Below are positions 1 to 8,320 of a stretch of DNA of 35,723 bases, one piece after another. The stretch's first letter is position 1; every line of letters starts with the position of its first letter. Under the pieces are notes generated by a model. The model ran no database searches, was not told the DNA's origin, and saw only the letters and a program-made list of their open reading frames with translations. A program made the position numbers and the translations under genes. The DNA is from Rhodobacter sp. (GTDB lineage Bacteria > Pseudomonadota > Alphaproteobacteria > Rhodobacterales > Rhodobacteraceae), in assembly GCA_013821825.1 (NCBI GenBank), contig PNJK01000036.1:1-35723 (forward strand), given 5' to 3'.

Positions 1-1
1 T

Positions 2-955
2 TATCTGCCGCCCGGACCGAGGGCAGAGCTGCGTGAAACCGCAGTCCTCGACGATTGGCGGAAGGCAGAGGCAGGCAATTCCGCCCATCTCGCCCGTGTG
101 GCTGGCCGGATTGGCGCGCTGGATGACCGTCTGCACCGTGGCCCGGACGGCTGGCGGCACAGGCTCGCGATGATGGAGGCGGCAGACCTCAGCTGGTTTA
201 TGGGCGACCGAATTAGCCCGGATCGGCTGGCGCTCTGGATGTCCATGCGCCTGTCCGGAGTTCAGGACGACACCGCGGCGCTCGCGCGTGTCGGATGGGC
301 GTTGCGGCGTCTTACAGGCGGTCCCGGCCCAGAGGTGGACCTGTCCGCTTTCCTCGATCGCCGTGACCCTGAAAACATGGCGGATGAAGCCGAGCCCTTT
401 GCGGATCGCGCGGGCGGTTGGCTTGACCTGATGGCGCAAGCCGCCGACCTGCACCCGATCACACGCGCCTGCATGGGGTTTCACCTCTGGAGCCTTGCGG
501 GCCTCGGGCAACAGGGCGACCGGATGGAAGCGGCGGTCACGGCGGCGCGCATCGCGGCCAGCGAGGGAAAGGGGGCTGTCTTCGTGCCTCTAGCCATGGG
601 CGGGGCAGGGGGCCTGCGTGCCGGAGGCCTGCCTGCCGAACGGCTGGCGCGCTGGCTCAACGGGATGGAGACGGCGTCTTTGTCAGCAATGCGGCACTTG
701 GACGAAATTGAGGCGTGGTCGGCGCGGGCACGGTCCGAGATGTCATCGCTCTCGGGCAAGACACCGCCGGTTTTGCGTGCCACACTTATCGAATGGCCGC
801 TCGTCTCCGCCCCAATGGTCGAGACTCTGATCGGAGTCAGCCGGGCTTCCATCCAGCGAAACCTTGCCTGGATGGAAGCGCATGGGTTGATTCGCGAAGT
901 AACAGGGCAGGGACGATTTCGAATGTGGCGACCGATCACCGTGGGGGCCGGATAG
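2..955 (+). CDS. DUF1612/HTH DNA-binding protein (RHE_PE00001-like), 5' end cut by window
   Basis: The reading frame is open from the first bases of the window with no stop, so the 5' end lies outside; a GTG at 98 is only an internal possibility. About 317 residues are visible. The last 65 or so form a winged-helix-like DNA-binding domain (APMVETLIGVSRASIQRNL followed by LIREVTGQGRFRMW), where the helix-turn-helix and the G-R-F-R-M-W wing are recognisable. The rest is helical and matches my memory of the DUF1612-plus-HTH proteins common on alphaproteobacterial plasmids, whose biological role is not established. It ends about 150 nt before the LysR gene. Family assignment is from memory of the C-terminal pattern and is moderately certain; a role as a transcription regulator is inferred. 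Confidence 0.7.
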   Translation, partial: YLPPGPRAELRETAVLDDWRKAEAGNSAHLARVAGRIGALDDRLHRGPDGWRHRLAMMEAADLSWFMGDRISPDRLALWMSMRLSGVQDDTAALARVGWALRRLTGGPGPEVDLSAFLDRRDPENMADEAEPFADRAGGWLDLMAQAADLHPITRACMGFHLWSLAGLGQQGDRMEAAVTAARIAASEGKGAVFVPLAMGGAGGLRAGGLPAERLARWLNGMETASLSAMRHLDEIEAWSARARSEMSSLSGKTPPVLRATLIEWPLVSAPMVETLIGVSRASIQRNLAWMEAHGLIREVTGQGRFRMWRPITVGAG

Positions 956-1048
956 ATTATCATCTGTCAGGCCAGGAAAGGGTGTCGTTGCCGCCTCTTG
1001 GCGAAGTGGAAGGAGCTTGGAGCCGGCTTTTGCCCATGGAAATCCCGA

Positions 1049-1068
1049 GATATTCTGTAATAGATATC
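1049..1068. promoter_or_regulatory. AT-rich dyad upstream of the LysR gene
   Basis: GATAT (1049-1053) and ATATC (1064-1068) form an inverted repeat with a 10-nt spacer, and a nested TATT-CTGT-AATA dyad sits inside it. It lies about 35 nt before the LysR start codon. LysR proteins usually bind such dyads and repress their own genes, so this could be an autoregulatory site. The arms are short and AT-rich, so chance is a real alternative. Confidence 0.3.
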
Positions 1069-1102
1069 AGCGGCAAAGACTAATGAAGACAGGCGCTTCG
1101 CA

Positions 1103-1981
1103 ATGGACCTTAATCAGATCCGATACTACCTCAACCTTGCTCAGACCCTGAATTTTACCGAGGCAGCACGACAAAGCGGGGTTTCCCAGCCCAGCCTAAC
1201 GCGCGCGATCCAACGGCTTGAAGAAGAGTTGGGCGGCCCACTTTTGTATCGGGATGGCAAAGACACTCGGCTTACCGCGTTGGGGCGAGATATTCAGCTT
1301 GAGTTCATGCGTATTCAGGTCAGTCTGGATGCCGTCTCAGAGATTGTCGACACATCTGTCATGGGCCAGCGGCGGCGGCTGGCCATCGGGATCGCCACTA
1401 CGATAGCCCCAGCAGTGATGGCGGGCTTCTGGCGCCACGTCCTGACGCAATTGCCGATGGTGGAGTTGCAGTTCTTCCCGATGCGGCCCGGCGAAGCTGA
1501 GGCCGAGGTTCTTTCGGGCCGGTACGATTTGTGCCTTCTGACCGACCCTCCCAAACCGAACATGAAACTGACCGTTCTGCCGTTATTCCGCGAATGCCTT
1601 CGCCTGGCGATGGCGGCTGACCATTCCCTTACGCGGAAGGCGGAGATAACTCCCGCCGAAATGTCAGAGGAACCCTACTTGGACAGGCTGCATTGCGAAT
1701 TCCGGTCTGCGCTGATCAAGCATTTTATGGATCGCAACATCGTCATGCGCCCGCGCGTTCATTCTGAGCGCGAAGACTGGCTGCAACAGATGGTCGCTGC
1801 CGGTGTGGGGATATGTGCACTGCCGGAACGCTCGGCAATCGTCGGGGGCATTGCGCTGCGCCCGGTGGCGGGGCTGGATCTGTCGCGCGAGGTGTCTCTT
1901 GTTGCCGTCTCGGGCTCGGGCAATCCACGCGAAGCGCGCCAGATCCTGACCATGGCTCGACAGTTCGACTGGGCCGGATAA
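1103..1981 (+). CDS. LysR-family transcriptional regulator
   Basis: This 292-residue protein has the normal LysR length. Residues 1-60 form the winged helix-turn-helix (MDLNQIRYYLNLAQTLNFTE, then AARQSGVSQPSLTRAIQRLE), followed by a linker helix and a periplasmic-binding-protein-like effector domain. The effector domain carries several cysteines, including one in a YLDRLHCEFR segment seen in a set of LysR regulators; a redox role for these cysteines is only a possibility. It is co-directional with the msrB gene that begins 104 nt downstream, and the gap contains a dyad of LysR-box form. It probably controls the methionine-sulfoxide-reductase operon, perhaps in response to an oxidant. No frameshift or truncation is visible. 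Confidence 0.93.
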   Translation: MDLNQIRYYLNLAQTLNFTEAARQSGVSQPSLTRAIQRLEEELGGPLLYRDGKDTRLTALGRDIQLEFMRIQVSLDAVSEIVDTSVMGQRRRLAIGIATTIAPAVMAGFWRHVLTQLPMVELQFFPMRPGEAEAEVLSGRYDLCLLTDPPKPNMKLTVLPLFRECLRLAMAADHSLTRKAEITPAEMSEEPYLDRLHCEFRSALIKHFMDRNIVMRPRVHSEREDWLQQMVAAGVGICALPERSAIVGGIALRPVAGLDLSREVSLVAVSGSGNPREARQILTMARQFDWAG

Positions 1982-1999
1982 AGCCCACCGTCCTCGCGC

Positions 2000-2018
2000 G
2001 GCTATCACAACTATAGCC
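2000..2018. promoter_or_regulatory. LysR-type operator (GGCTAT-N7-ATAGCC)
   Basis: A perfect 6-bp inverted repeat, GGCTAT (2000-2005) and ATAGCC (2013-2018), is separated by CACAACT. It contains CTAT-N7-ATAG and therefore the T-N11-A signature of LysR binding boxes (T2003, A2015). Its centre is about 20 nt upstream of the -35 element of the msrB promoter, which is where activating LysR sites normally lie. The adjacent LysR regulator is the obvious candidate to bind it. Confidence 0.65.
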
Positions 2019-2026
2019 CCCCGCTA

Positions 2027-2056
2027 TTGGCGTTTTTTGGGGCAATCGCCTATCTT
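2027..2056 (+). promoter_or_regulatory. Promoter of the msrB operon
   Basis: TTGGCG (2027-2032), an 18-nt spacer and TATCTT (2051-2056) form a plausible -35/-10 pair, giving a start of transcription near 2063 and a leader of about 23 nt. The -10 reads CCTATCT, which also resembles the CCTATnT element of alphaproteobacterial RpoH sigma factors, so heat-shock or singlet-oxygen sigma control is an alternative to the housekeeping sigma factor. Confidence 0.5.
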
Positions 2057-2085
2057 CCGCTCATGGAAATTGAACCGGGAGAACC

Positions 2086-2526
2086 ATGATGACCTACCGG
2101 AAGACTGATGACGTCATAGCCAAACTGACCCCAGAACAATACCGGGTCACGCAGCAAAGCGGCACCGAACGTCCCTTCACGGGGGAATATGACAAGCATT
2201 ACGAGCCGGGCATTTATGTCGATGTCGTCTCGGGTGAGCCGCTGTTTGCGTCGTCCGCAAAGTTCAACTCGGGCTGTGGATGGCCCGCCTTCTCGAAGCC
2301 GATCGACAATGTGACCGAGCTTTCCGACACTACCCACGGGATGCGTCGGGTCGAAGTCCGGTCCAAGCATGGCGACAGCCATCTCGGCCATGTCTTCAAC
2401 GATGGCCCTCGCGAGAAGGGCGGCCTGCGATACTGCATAAATTCGGCCAGCCTGCGTTTCGTGCCGAGGGCCGAGATGGAGGCTCAGGGCTATGGGCAAT
2501 ATCTGATTCAAGTGGAGGAAAAGTGA
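2086..2526 (+). CDS. msrB: Peptide-methionine (R)-S-oxide reductase MsrB
   Basis: MsrB reduces the R epimer of protein-bound methionine sulfoxide, using thioredoxin as reductant. The 146-residue protein covers the whole SelR domain: GCGWPAF with Cys64, GDSHLGHVF at 96-104, and [11 protein letters not shown] with the catalytic Cys117. The two CxxC zinc-binding pairs of many MsrB proteins are absent, so this is the zinc-free type; Cys64 is the likely resolving cysteine. No signal peptide is seen, so it is cytoplasmic. The start is the first of two adjacent ATG codons after GGAGAA; 2089 is equally possible. It is the first gene of the long stress operon and overlaps msrA by one base (TGATG). Confidence 0.96.
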   Translation: MMTYRKTDDVIAKLTPEQYRVTQQSGTERPFTGEYDKHYEPGIYVDVVSGEPLFASSAKFNSGCGWPAFSKPIDNVTELSDTTHGMRRVEVRSKHGDSHLGHVFNDGPREKGGLRYCINSASLRFVPRAEMEAQGYGQYLIQVEEK

Positions 2527-3032
2527 TGACCGAACGTGCCGTTCTGGCGGGTGGTTGCTTCTGGGGCATGCAGGATCTGATCCGCAAGCTGCCCGGCGTG
2601 ATTGACACCCGCGTGGGCTATACCGGCGGCGATGTGAAATTCGCCAGCTATCGGAATCACGGCACCCACGCCGAAGGAATCGAGGTGATCTTCGATCCGG
2701 CGAAGATGTCGTATCGCCAACTGTTGGAGTTCTTTTTCCAGATCCACGACCCGACCACGCTGAACCGGCAAGGCAACGACCGTGGCACCTCCTATCGCTC
2801 TGGCATCTACTACACGTCTGACGACCAGAAACGGCTGGCAGAGGATACGATCCTGGATGTCGAGGCTTCGGGTCTGTGGCCGGGCAAGGTGAAGACCGAG
2901 TTGAAACCCGTAGGCGATTTCTGGGAAGCCGAGCCAGAGCATCAGGATTATCTGGAACGTATCCCGCATGGCTACACGTGCCATTTCGTCCGCCCCGATT
3001 GGGTCCTGCCCAAGCGCGCCGCTGCAGAATAA
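2526..3032 (+). CDS. msrA: Peptide-methionine (S)-S-oxide reductase MsrA
   Basis: MsrA reduces the S epimer of methionine sulfoxide and complements MsrB. The 168-residue protein starts [14 protein letters not shown], with catalytic Cys11 in the GCFWG motif, and continues with the [21 protein letters not shown] and [11 protein letters not shown] segments typical of the family. A larger open frame runs upstream into msrB, but the ATG at 2526 overlaps the msrB stop codon (TGATG) and places the catalytic motif at the usual distance from the N-terminus. It is cytoplasmic and translationally coupled to msrB. It is the only fully canonical MsrA of the three MsrA-related proteins in the window. Confidence 0.96.
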   Translation: MTERAVLAGGCFWGMQDLIRKLPGVIDTRVGYTGGDVKFASYRNHGTHAEGIEVIFDPAKMSYRQLLEFFFQIHDPTTLNRQGNDRGTSYRSGIYYTSDDQKRLAEDTILDVEASGLWPGKVKTELKPVGDFWEAEPEHQDYLERIPHGYTCHFVRPDWVLPKRAAAE

Positions 3033-3035
3033 GCC

Positions 3036-4199
3036 ATGGGCGCCCGACAGCACCTGGCAATTATCGGGGACGGTGCAGTCGCCGCGGCCTTTCTGTCGGT
3101 CGCCCGACTGGTGCCGGGCGACCGGCTGACCTTGATCGGACCGAATGTCCACCGGTTCGGGGCCGGGCGGTTCTATGCGGACCACGATGCCCGCCATCCC
3201 TGGCGGCTGGCCTATCTGCTAGATCGTCCGAACGGCGAGATGACAGAGGGCTTTGCCGACTGGCTGGCGGCAGAATGGCCCGTATTGCTTCCCGAAATCG
3301 CAGTCGCGCAGCCGCTTCACGTCCGGCGTTGGTCTGAGGCGCTGTCTGAAGGGGCATTCGGCGACTTCGCCGCGCCCCGCGCGATTTATGGCCGCTATCT
3401 TGCCCGACGCAGCAGTGAGCGGTTGGCGAAGCTTGTCGAGGACGGGGTGCAGGTGCAGCTGATTACGGGGCTGGCCACCGATCTGTCACGGGCAGATGAC
3501 CAGTTCCGGATCACACTTGCCAGTGGCGAGGTGATCAAGGCGGACCGGGTGGACGTGGCCACCGGCGGCCCGGCAAACCAGCGCTTTGGCGTGGATGCGG
3601 GGCCTACGGCGTTCACGACGCTTTACGACAATGAAGAGGCCATTGCGAGGGTCCTGAAGCCAGGGTGGGAGGTGACCTGCCTTGGCGCCTCGACAGAGGT
3701 GTTGGACGTGATGCACTTCCTTCGTGCTGCCTGGCCGACACAGGAACTGCGTCTGCGGGTTCTGCGCGATCGCGCGACACCCGCGCTTGATGGCGATCCG
3801 GAATACCGCCGTCTTCGCGCGGCAGGGCGGATCGTCGAAGAGGTAGGCCGACCGATCTGGGTCTATGCCGAATCTGCGGGAAACGTACGGCTGCGGATTA
3901 CCGGGAAAGAGTGCCAGAGCCAGGAGAAAACGGTGCCGTTGGCGATCAATACCGCGGGGCCTGGAGATCAGCTTCTGGTGGATATTCTGATCAGCGGAAT
4001 GATTGCGAAAGGCTGGCTGAAGCTGAATTCGGCACAAAATCGGATCGATGTCGGTGCGAGGTTTGCAACCGATATGGACGGGGTTCGCTACGCGTCGGAC
4101 GCGGTAGCCATTCTGAATAGACGGCCGGAAGGTGTGGTGAGGCAACGCGTGGAAGAACTTGTGGGATCATTCGAAGGTGATCCCATTGAAACAGCCTGA
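3036..4199 (+). CDS. FAD/NAD(P)-binding protein
   Basis: A 387-residue protein that begins with a dinucleotide-binding fold (HLAIIGDGAVAAAF, GxGxxA at about residues 11-16). It continues with segments such as RFGAGRFYADHDARHPWRLA and a second glycine-bearing region near residue 210 (EVTCLGASTEVLDVMHFL). This arrangement fits the FAD-NAD(P)-binding family (NAD_binding_9 type), whose substrates are mostly unknown. It starts 3 nt after msrA, so it is almost certainly co-transcribed and may serve the same redox task, for example as a flavoprotein reductase. No membrane segment or signal peptide is visible. The specific reaction cannot be read from the sequence. Confidence 0.75.
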   Translation: MGARQHLAIIGDGAVAAAFLSVARLVPGDRLTLIGPNVHRFGAGRFYADHDARHPWRLAYLLDRPNGEMTEGFADWLAAEWPVLLPEIAVAQPLHVRRWSEALSEGAFGDFAAPRAIYGRYLARRSSERLAKLVEDGVQVQLITGLATDLSRADDQFRITLASGEVIKADRVDVATGGPANQRFGVDAGPTAFTTLYDNEEAIARVLKPGWEVTCLGASTEVLDVMHFLRAAWPTQELRLRVLRDRATPALDGDPEYRRLRAAGRIVEEVGRPIWVYAESAGNVRLRITGKECQSQEKTVPLAINTAGPGDQLLVDILISGMIAKGWLKLNSAQNRIDVGARFATDMDGVRYASDAVAILNRRPEGVVRQRVEELVGSFEGDPIETA

Positions 4200-4226
4200 G
4201 GCCCTTGGGGGCAGAAAGGAAACACA

Positions 4227-4727
4227 ATGGCTTTCGGTGGATTGCACGACAAGGCCCGCGAACTGCGAGTGAACGAGTGGATCGACGCAGACGGCATGTC
4301 TATGGACAAACCTGTGCGCCTGGCCGACTTGGGGCAGGGTTACAAGGTAATCTTCTGCTTTCAGGACTGGTGCCCCGGCTGTCATTCGCGCGGGTTTCCG
4401 ACCCTGAAATTTCTGCACGACGGACTGAAGGACAAGGGTTTCGGTTTTGCCGTCATCCAGACCGTGTTTGAGGGTGCCGAAGAAAACACATTCGACAAGC
4501 TGCGGCTGAACCAAGAACGCTATGGGCTGGCCATTCCCTTTGGTCAGGACCTGCCCCCTGAAGGCGAACGCTATCCGACCTTCATGGAGGATTACCGTTC
4601 CGGCGGTACGCCCTGGTTCACCATCATCGATCCGGCAGGGAACGTTGTCTATGCTGATTTCCGTCTGGACGCGCGCCGCTTCCTTGCCGCGCTCGGGGCG
4701 GATGACGCCGACCTGAGTTTTGCCTGA
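4227..4727 (+). CDS. Thioredoxin-fold (TlpA/peroxiredoxin-like) protein with WCPGC motif
   Basis: A 166-residue thioredoxin-fold protein. After a short N-terminal strand region (VRLADLGQGYKVIFCFQDW) comes the redox motif WCPGC with Cys49 and Cys52. A cis-Pro-like segment, GGTPWFTIIDPAGNVVYADF, lies near residues 129-148. No signal sequence is seen, which argues against a periplasmic TlpA/DsbE. The active-site CxxC and the position behind two methionine sulfoxide reductases suggest a dedicated electron donor or a thiol peroxidase/reductase. A Shine-Dalgarno AGAAAGGAAAC precedes the ATG. The gap to the previous gene is 27 nt. Fold assignment is strong; the exact role is inferred. Confidence 0.8.
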   Translation: MAFGGLHDKARELRVNEWIDADGMSMDKPVRLADLGQGYKVIFCFQDWCPGCHSRGFPTLKFLHDGLKDKGFGFAVIQTVFEGAEENTFDKLRLNQERYGLAIPFGQDLPPEGERYPTFMEDYRSGGTPWFTIIDPAGNVVYADFRLDARRFLAALGADDADLSFA

Positions 4728-4763
4728 GACCCCTTCAAGTCAGATCATTCCGAGAAAGTTCCC

Positions 4764-6245
4764 ATGCAACAACTACCCGTCATTGCCTTTGACAACAGTT
4801 ATGCCCGCGATCTTGAGGGGTTCTATGTGCCATGGACCGGCTCTAGGGCCCCTGCGCCGGAAGTCTTGCGGCTGAACACGGCCCTTGCGGCCGAATTGGG
4901 GCTTGATGGCAAGCCCCTGACCTCTGGACCGGGAGCGGTCATGCTGACCGGGGGCGTGGCACCCGAAGCTGCCGTGCCCCTAGCCATGGCCTATGCCGGG
5001 CACCAGTTCGGCGGTTTCTCTCCGCAGTTGGGAGATGGCCGAGCGCTGCTTCTGGGCGAAGTGATCGACCGTAAGGGACAGCGGCGCGACATCCATTTGA
5101 AAGGATCGGGGCGCACGCCCTTTTCGCGTGGCGGCGATGGCAAGGCGGTGCTGGGGCCGGTGCTGCGCGGATATTTGTTCGGCGAAGCGATGCATGCGTT
5201 GGGGATACCAACGACGCGGGCGCTCGCCGCAACTCTAACGGGTGAAGCGGTGATGCGGCAAAAGGGGCCCGAACCGGGGGCAGTTCTGGCACGGGTTGCC
5301 TCCTCGCACCTGCGGGTGGGCACGTTTCAGTTCTTTGCCGCGCGGGGAGAGGTGGAAAAGGTCCGCCAGCTGGCAGATTATGCCATCAACCGCCATTTCC
5401 CCGAGATCGCTGCCCGCGACGACAAGTATCTGGAATTCTTTCGCAGGGTCCGCGAAGCTCAGGCGTCGCTGATCGCACAATGGGTGCATGTGGGCTTTGT
5501 TCACGGGGTCATGAATACCGACAACACGACCATTTCCGGCGAGACCATCGACTACGGCCCTTGCGCCTTCATCGATGCATATGATCCAAAGGCCGTGTTC
5601 AGTTCCATCGACGAACACGGACGCTATTCCTTTGGCAATCAGCCGCCGATCATGCAGTGGAACCTGTCACGCTTCGCCGAGACGTTGATCGACTTGGTCA
5701 ACCCCGACGACAGCGAAGACGCCGTTCGCCAGTTGACGAACGAGATCAATGCGTTCCCAGCCCATTACCAGATGCTTTGGTTGAAGGGGATGCGGGCCAA
5801 GCTGGGCCTTTTTAAAGAACTGCCTGGCGATCTGGAACTGGCCAACGATCTTTTGTCAGCAGCTCAAGATCAAGGGGTGGATTACACAAGCCTGTTTCGG
5901 GCCATGGGTGCCTTTGTGCGCGGCAACATCACGTCAGTGCGTGCCCTTTTTGCAGATCCTGCGGGCTTCGATGCTTGGGTGGATCGTTACCTGAGCAGGA
6001 CGCGCGACGAGGCCATCCCCGAGACGGCCCGTGCCGACCTGATGGATCAGGTGAATCCGATATATATCCCGCGCAACCATCTGGTCGATGCGGCTTTATC
6101 GGCGGCGGTCGCGGGCGACATGGCCCCCTTCGACCGTCTGCTCGGGCTCGTGACAGCGCCTTTCAAGCAAGAGGCGGGAGCGGAGGACTATGCCCGCCCC
6201 GCGCCCAGTAGCTTCGGGACGTTCACCACCTATTGCGGCACCTGA
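4764..6245 (+). CDS. selO: Protein adenylyltransferase SelO (YdiU family)
   Basis: SelO is a pseudokinase-fold enzyme that transfers AMP from ATP to hydroxyl side chains of proteins; in E. coli it AMPylates redox proteins such as glutaredoxin during oxidative stress. The 493-residue length is full. Family hallmarks are AYAGHQFGGFSPQLGDGRA near residues 76-94, LKGSGRTPFSRGGDGKAVLG near 112-131, and the metal-binding HGVMNTDNTTISGETIDYGP near 249-268. The protein ends YCGT, so a cysteine (491) is third from the C-terminus, the place where animal SelO has selenocysteine. It sits between a thioredoxin-fold gene and other redox genes, in keeping with that role. Confidence 0.95.
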   Translation: MQQLPVIAFDNSYARDLEGFYVPWTGSRAPAPEVLRLNTALAAELGLDGKPLTSGPGAVMLTGGVAPEAAVPLAMAYAGHQFGGFSPQLGDGRALLLGEVIDRKGQRRDIHLKGSGRTPFSRGGDGKAVLGPVLRGYLFGEAMHALGIPTTRALAATLTGEAVMRQKGPEPGAVLARVASSHLRVGTFQFFAARGEVEKVRQLADYAINRHFPEIAARDDKYLEFFRRVREAQASLIAQWVHVGFVHGVMNTDNTTISGETIDYGPCAFIDAYDPKAVFSSIDEHGRYSFGNQPPIMQWNLSRFAETLIDLVNPDDSEDAVRQLTNEINAFPAHYQMLWLKGMRAKLGLFKELPGDLELANDLLSAAQDQGVDYTSLFRAMGAFVRGNITSVRALFADPAGFDAWVDRYLSRTRDEAIPETARADLMDQVNPIYIPRNHLVDAALSAAVAGDMAPFDRLLGLVTAPFKQEAGAEDYARPAPSSFGTFTTYCGT

Positions 6246-6290
6246 GGTCGTGCCAGCGCGACCAGCGTGCGAAATCCGGAAGAAGGAAGA

Positions 6291-6863
6291 ATGACGTTGA
6301 AGATTGAAGCAAAAGATGCCGTTTCCGCACTGAACGAGCTGTCAGAAATGGGGTTCACCCACGACTTCCGTATTCAGGGCGGAAAACTTGTGGACGTAAG
6401 CACCGGATTGCCGGTCGATCCGGCAGCCGTTGCCGTTGTAGCCAAGTTGCGGTTCGAAACCGATGCGGGATCGGGCGATGCGTCGAACATCTACGCGCTG
6501 GACGTGGACAACGGCACCGCGCGCGGGTTTCTGGTGGATGCGCTGGATTTTGAGGGCGAAGGCGCGCCGGGGGACTTGATCGACAAGCTGCGGGCTGGCG
6601 CGATTGCGTCGGTGGTCGAAGGATCAAATGCCGACGATCTGCGCTACGGCGTGCGCAAGGTTCGCAAAACCGAGTTCAATGCCGATCCGGCCCGTTATGT
6701 CCTGCGGGTGGGGTACCCCGATTTCCCGGCCTGTCCATTTGGCCAAGGGTTTACCATGCTTGGGTATGACACGACCGATGAGGAATATGTCTGGCTGGCC
6801 ACCAAAGTGCTGAAGGATGACCGGTTGCAGCACGTCCCCTACAACGGCTCCGGGCGGGCGTGA
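6291..6863 (+). CDS. Unknown two-part protein, N-half like small 'phosphoribosylpyrophosphate synthetase'-labelled proteins
   Basis: The open frame can begin at GTG 6267, but GAAGGAAG directly before the ATG at 6291 makes that the better start, giving 190 residues. Residues 1-95 (NELSEMGFTHDFRI, then KLRFETDAG...IYALDVDNG...GFLVDALD) resemble short proteins that databases label phosphoribosylpyrophosphate synthetase without good reason; they lack any PRPP synthetase catalytic motif. Residues 100-190 contain a distinct block (RYVLRVGYPDFPACPFGQGF) with one cysteine and many aromatic residues that I do not recognise. It lies between selO and a flavoprotein gene, 45 and 44 nt away. Function unknown. 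Confidence 0.7.
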   Translation: MTLKIEAKDAVSALNELSEMGFTHDFRIQGGKLVDVSTGLPVDPAAVAVVAKLRFETDAGSGDASNIYALDVDNGTARGFLVDALDFEGEGAPGDLIDKLRAGAIASVVEGSNADDLRYGVRKVRKTEFNADPARYVLRVGYPDFPACPFGQGFTMLGYDTTDEEYVWLATKVLKDDRLQHVPYNGSGRA

Positions 6864-6907
6864 AATAGCAGCGGACATCGGAACAGAAAACAAGGGGCAG
6901 GAACATC

Positions 6908-8320
6908 ATGACGGAATTCGACAGCATCATCATCGGCTCGGGGCAGGCGGCGCCCTCTCTGGCAGCGGGCCTTGCTCGCCGGGGCGAAACCGTGGCCCTT
7001 GTCGAAGGCGACCGTCTTGGCGGAACTTGTGTGAACACCGGCTGCACGCCGACCAAGACCCTCCGCAAGTCGGCGCGCGTTGCCCATCTGGCGCGCCGCG
7101 CTGCGGATTTCGGCGTCACAACCGGCCCGGTCGAGATAGACTTTCCAGCCACCATGGCGCGGATGCGGGCGCGTTCGGACACCGCCCGCGAGGGCCTGAC
7201 CAGTTGGCTTGAGCACACCGAAGGTGTGACTCTGGTCCGCGGCTGGGGCCGCTTGGACGGGCGTGAGAAGGATGGCCGCTTCCGTGTCATGGTGGGCGAT
7301 CAAGTCTTGCTTGCGCGGCAGGTCTATCTGAACACCGGCACGAGGCCTTTCTTGCCACCGGTTCCGGGGATCGACACGATCATGCCGTTGGACAATGCCA
7401 GTCTTCTGGCGCTAACCGAGCGCCCGGATCATCTGATCGTGGTGGGCGGGTCCTATATTGGGCTGGAACTCGGCCAGATCTTCCGGCGTCTGGGGGCCAA
7501 GGTCACGATCCTGCACCGCGCTGACCGTCTGACGGAGCGCGAAGATGCCGATGTGTCGGTCATCATCGCCGATATCATGCGCGCCGAGGACATCGACCTG
7601 CGCCTGAATGCGTCAGTGGGCTCGGTTGGCGGGTCCATGCGCGGTGTTCTGGTAACGCTCGAGGATGAGACGGAGCTTTCCGGCAGCCATATCCTGTTCG
7701 CCACAGGCCGGGTGCCCAATACCGATGCGCTGAATCTCGCCTCGGTGGGTCTTGCCGCCGACAAGCGGGGTTATATCGCGACGGACGCACAGCTCAAAAC
7801 AGACGTTCCGGGCATCTGGGCCTTGGGCGACATCAACCGGCGCGGGGCCTTTACCCACACGGCTTACCACGACCATGAAATTGTGCTGGCGCACCGAGAT
7901 GGCCTGACGGACCTGCATCAATGGCAGGGCGCGGATGCCCGCGTCACAACCTATGCCATGTTCACTGATCCGCCGCTTGGTCGGGTCGGGCTGACCCGGG
8001 CCGAGGCGCAGGCGCTGGTGGCGAAGGGAAAGCGCATCCTGATTTCGGACATGCCGATGGAACGCGTGAGCCGAGCCAAAGAAGAGGGAGAGACGACCGG
8101 CCTGATCCGGTTGATCGTCGATGCCGAAAGCGAACGTTTCTTAGGCGCCACCGTCTTCGGTTTAGCGGGTGACGAGATCATCGCCACGCTGACGAACTAC
8201 ATGGCTACGAGCGCAAGTTACCGGATCATGCAGCAGGCCCTGCCGGTTCATCCGACCGTGGCGGAGTTCCTGCCGACGATCCTGGCCGGGCTGAAGCCGC
8301 TGGAGGCTGCAGATGGCTGA
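6908..8320 (+). CDS. Mercuric-reductase-like pyridine nucleotide-disulfide oxidoreductase
   Basis: A 470-residue flavoprotein of the dihydrolipoamide dehydrogenase/mercuric reductase/glutathione reductase class. It has the FAD motif GSGQAA (10-15), the redox-active disulfide GGTCVNTGCTPTKT (Cys41, Cys46), an NAD(P)H-binding VGGSYIGLELG (179-189), the second FAD motif IWALGDI, and a C-terminal interface HPTVAE that carries the active-site His and Glu. The N-terminal heavy-metal domain and C-terminal vicinal cysteines of true MerA are absent, and no mer genes are nearby. It more likely reduces a disulfide or other small substrate for the neighbouring redox proteins. It overlaps the next gene by 8 nt. 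Confidence 0.9.
   Translation: MTEFDSIIIGSGQAAPSLAAGLARRGETVALVEGDRLGGTCVNTGCTPTKTLRKSARVAHLARRAADFGVTTGPVEIDFPATMARMRARSDTAREGLTSWLEHTEGVTLVRGWGRLDGREKDGRFRVMVGDQVLLARQVYLNTGTRPFLPPVPGIDTIMPLDNASLLALTERPDHLIVVGGSYIGLELGQIFRRLGAKVTILHRADRLTEREDADVSVIIADIMRAEDIDLRLNASVGSVGGSMRGVLVTLEDETELSGSHILFATGRVPNTDALNLASVGLAADKRGYIATDAQLKTDVPGIWALGDINRRGAFTHTAYHDHEIVLAHRDGLTDLHQWQGADARVTTYAMFTDPPLGRVGLTRAEAQALVAKGKRILISDMPMERVSRAKEEGETTGLIRLIVDAESERFLGATVFGLAGDEIIATLTNYMATSASYRIMQQALPVHPTVAEFLPTILAGLKPLEAADG

Noticed and set aside
2050..3060. 336-codon minus-strand open frame
   Set aside because: Antisense to msrB and msrA, which have full catalytic motifs.
6908..8320. Mercury resistance by true mercuric reductase
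   Set aside because: The flavoprotein lacks the C-terminal vicinal cysteines and heavy-metal domain of MerA and no merR, merT or merP gene is nearby.
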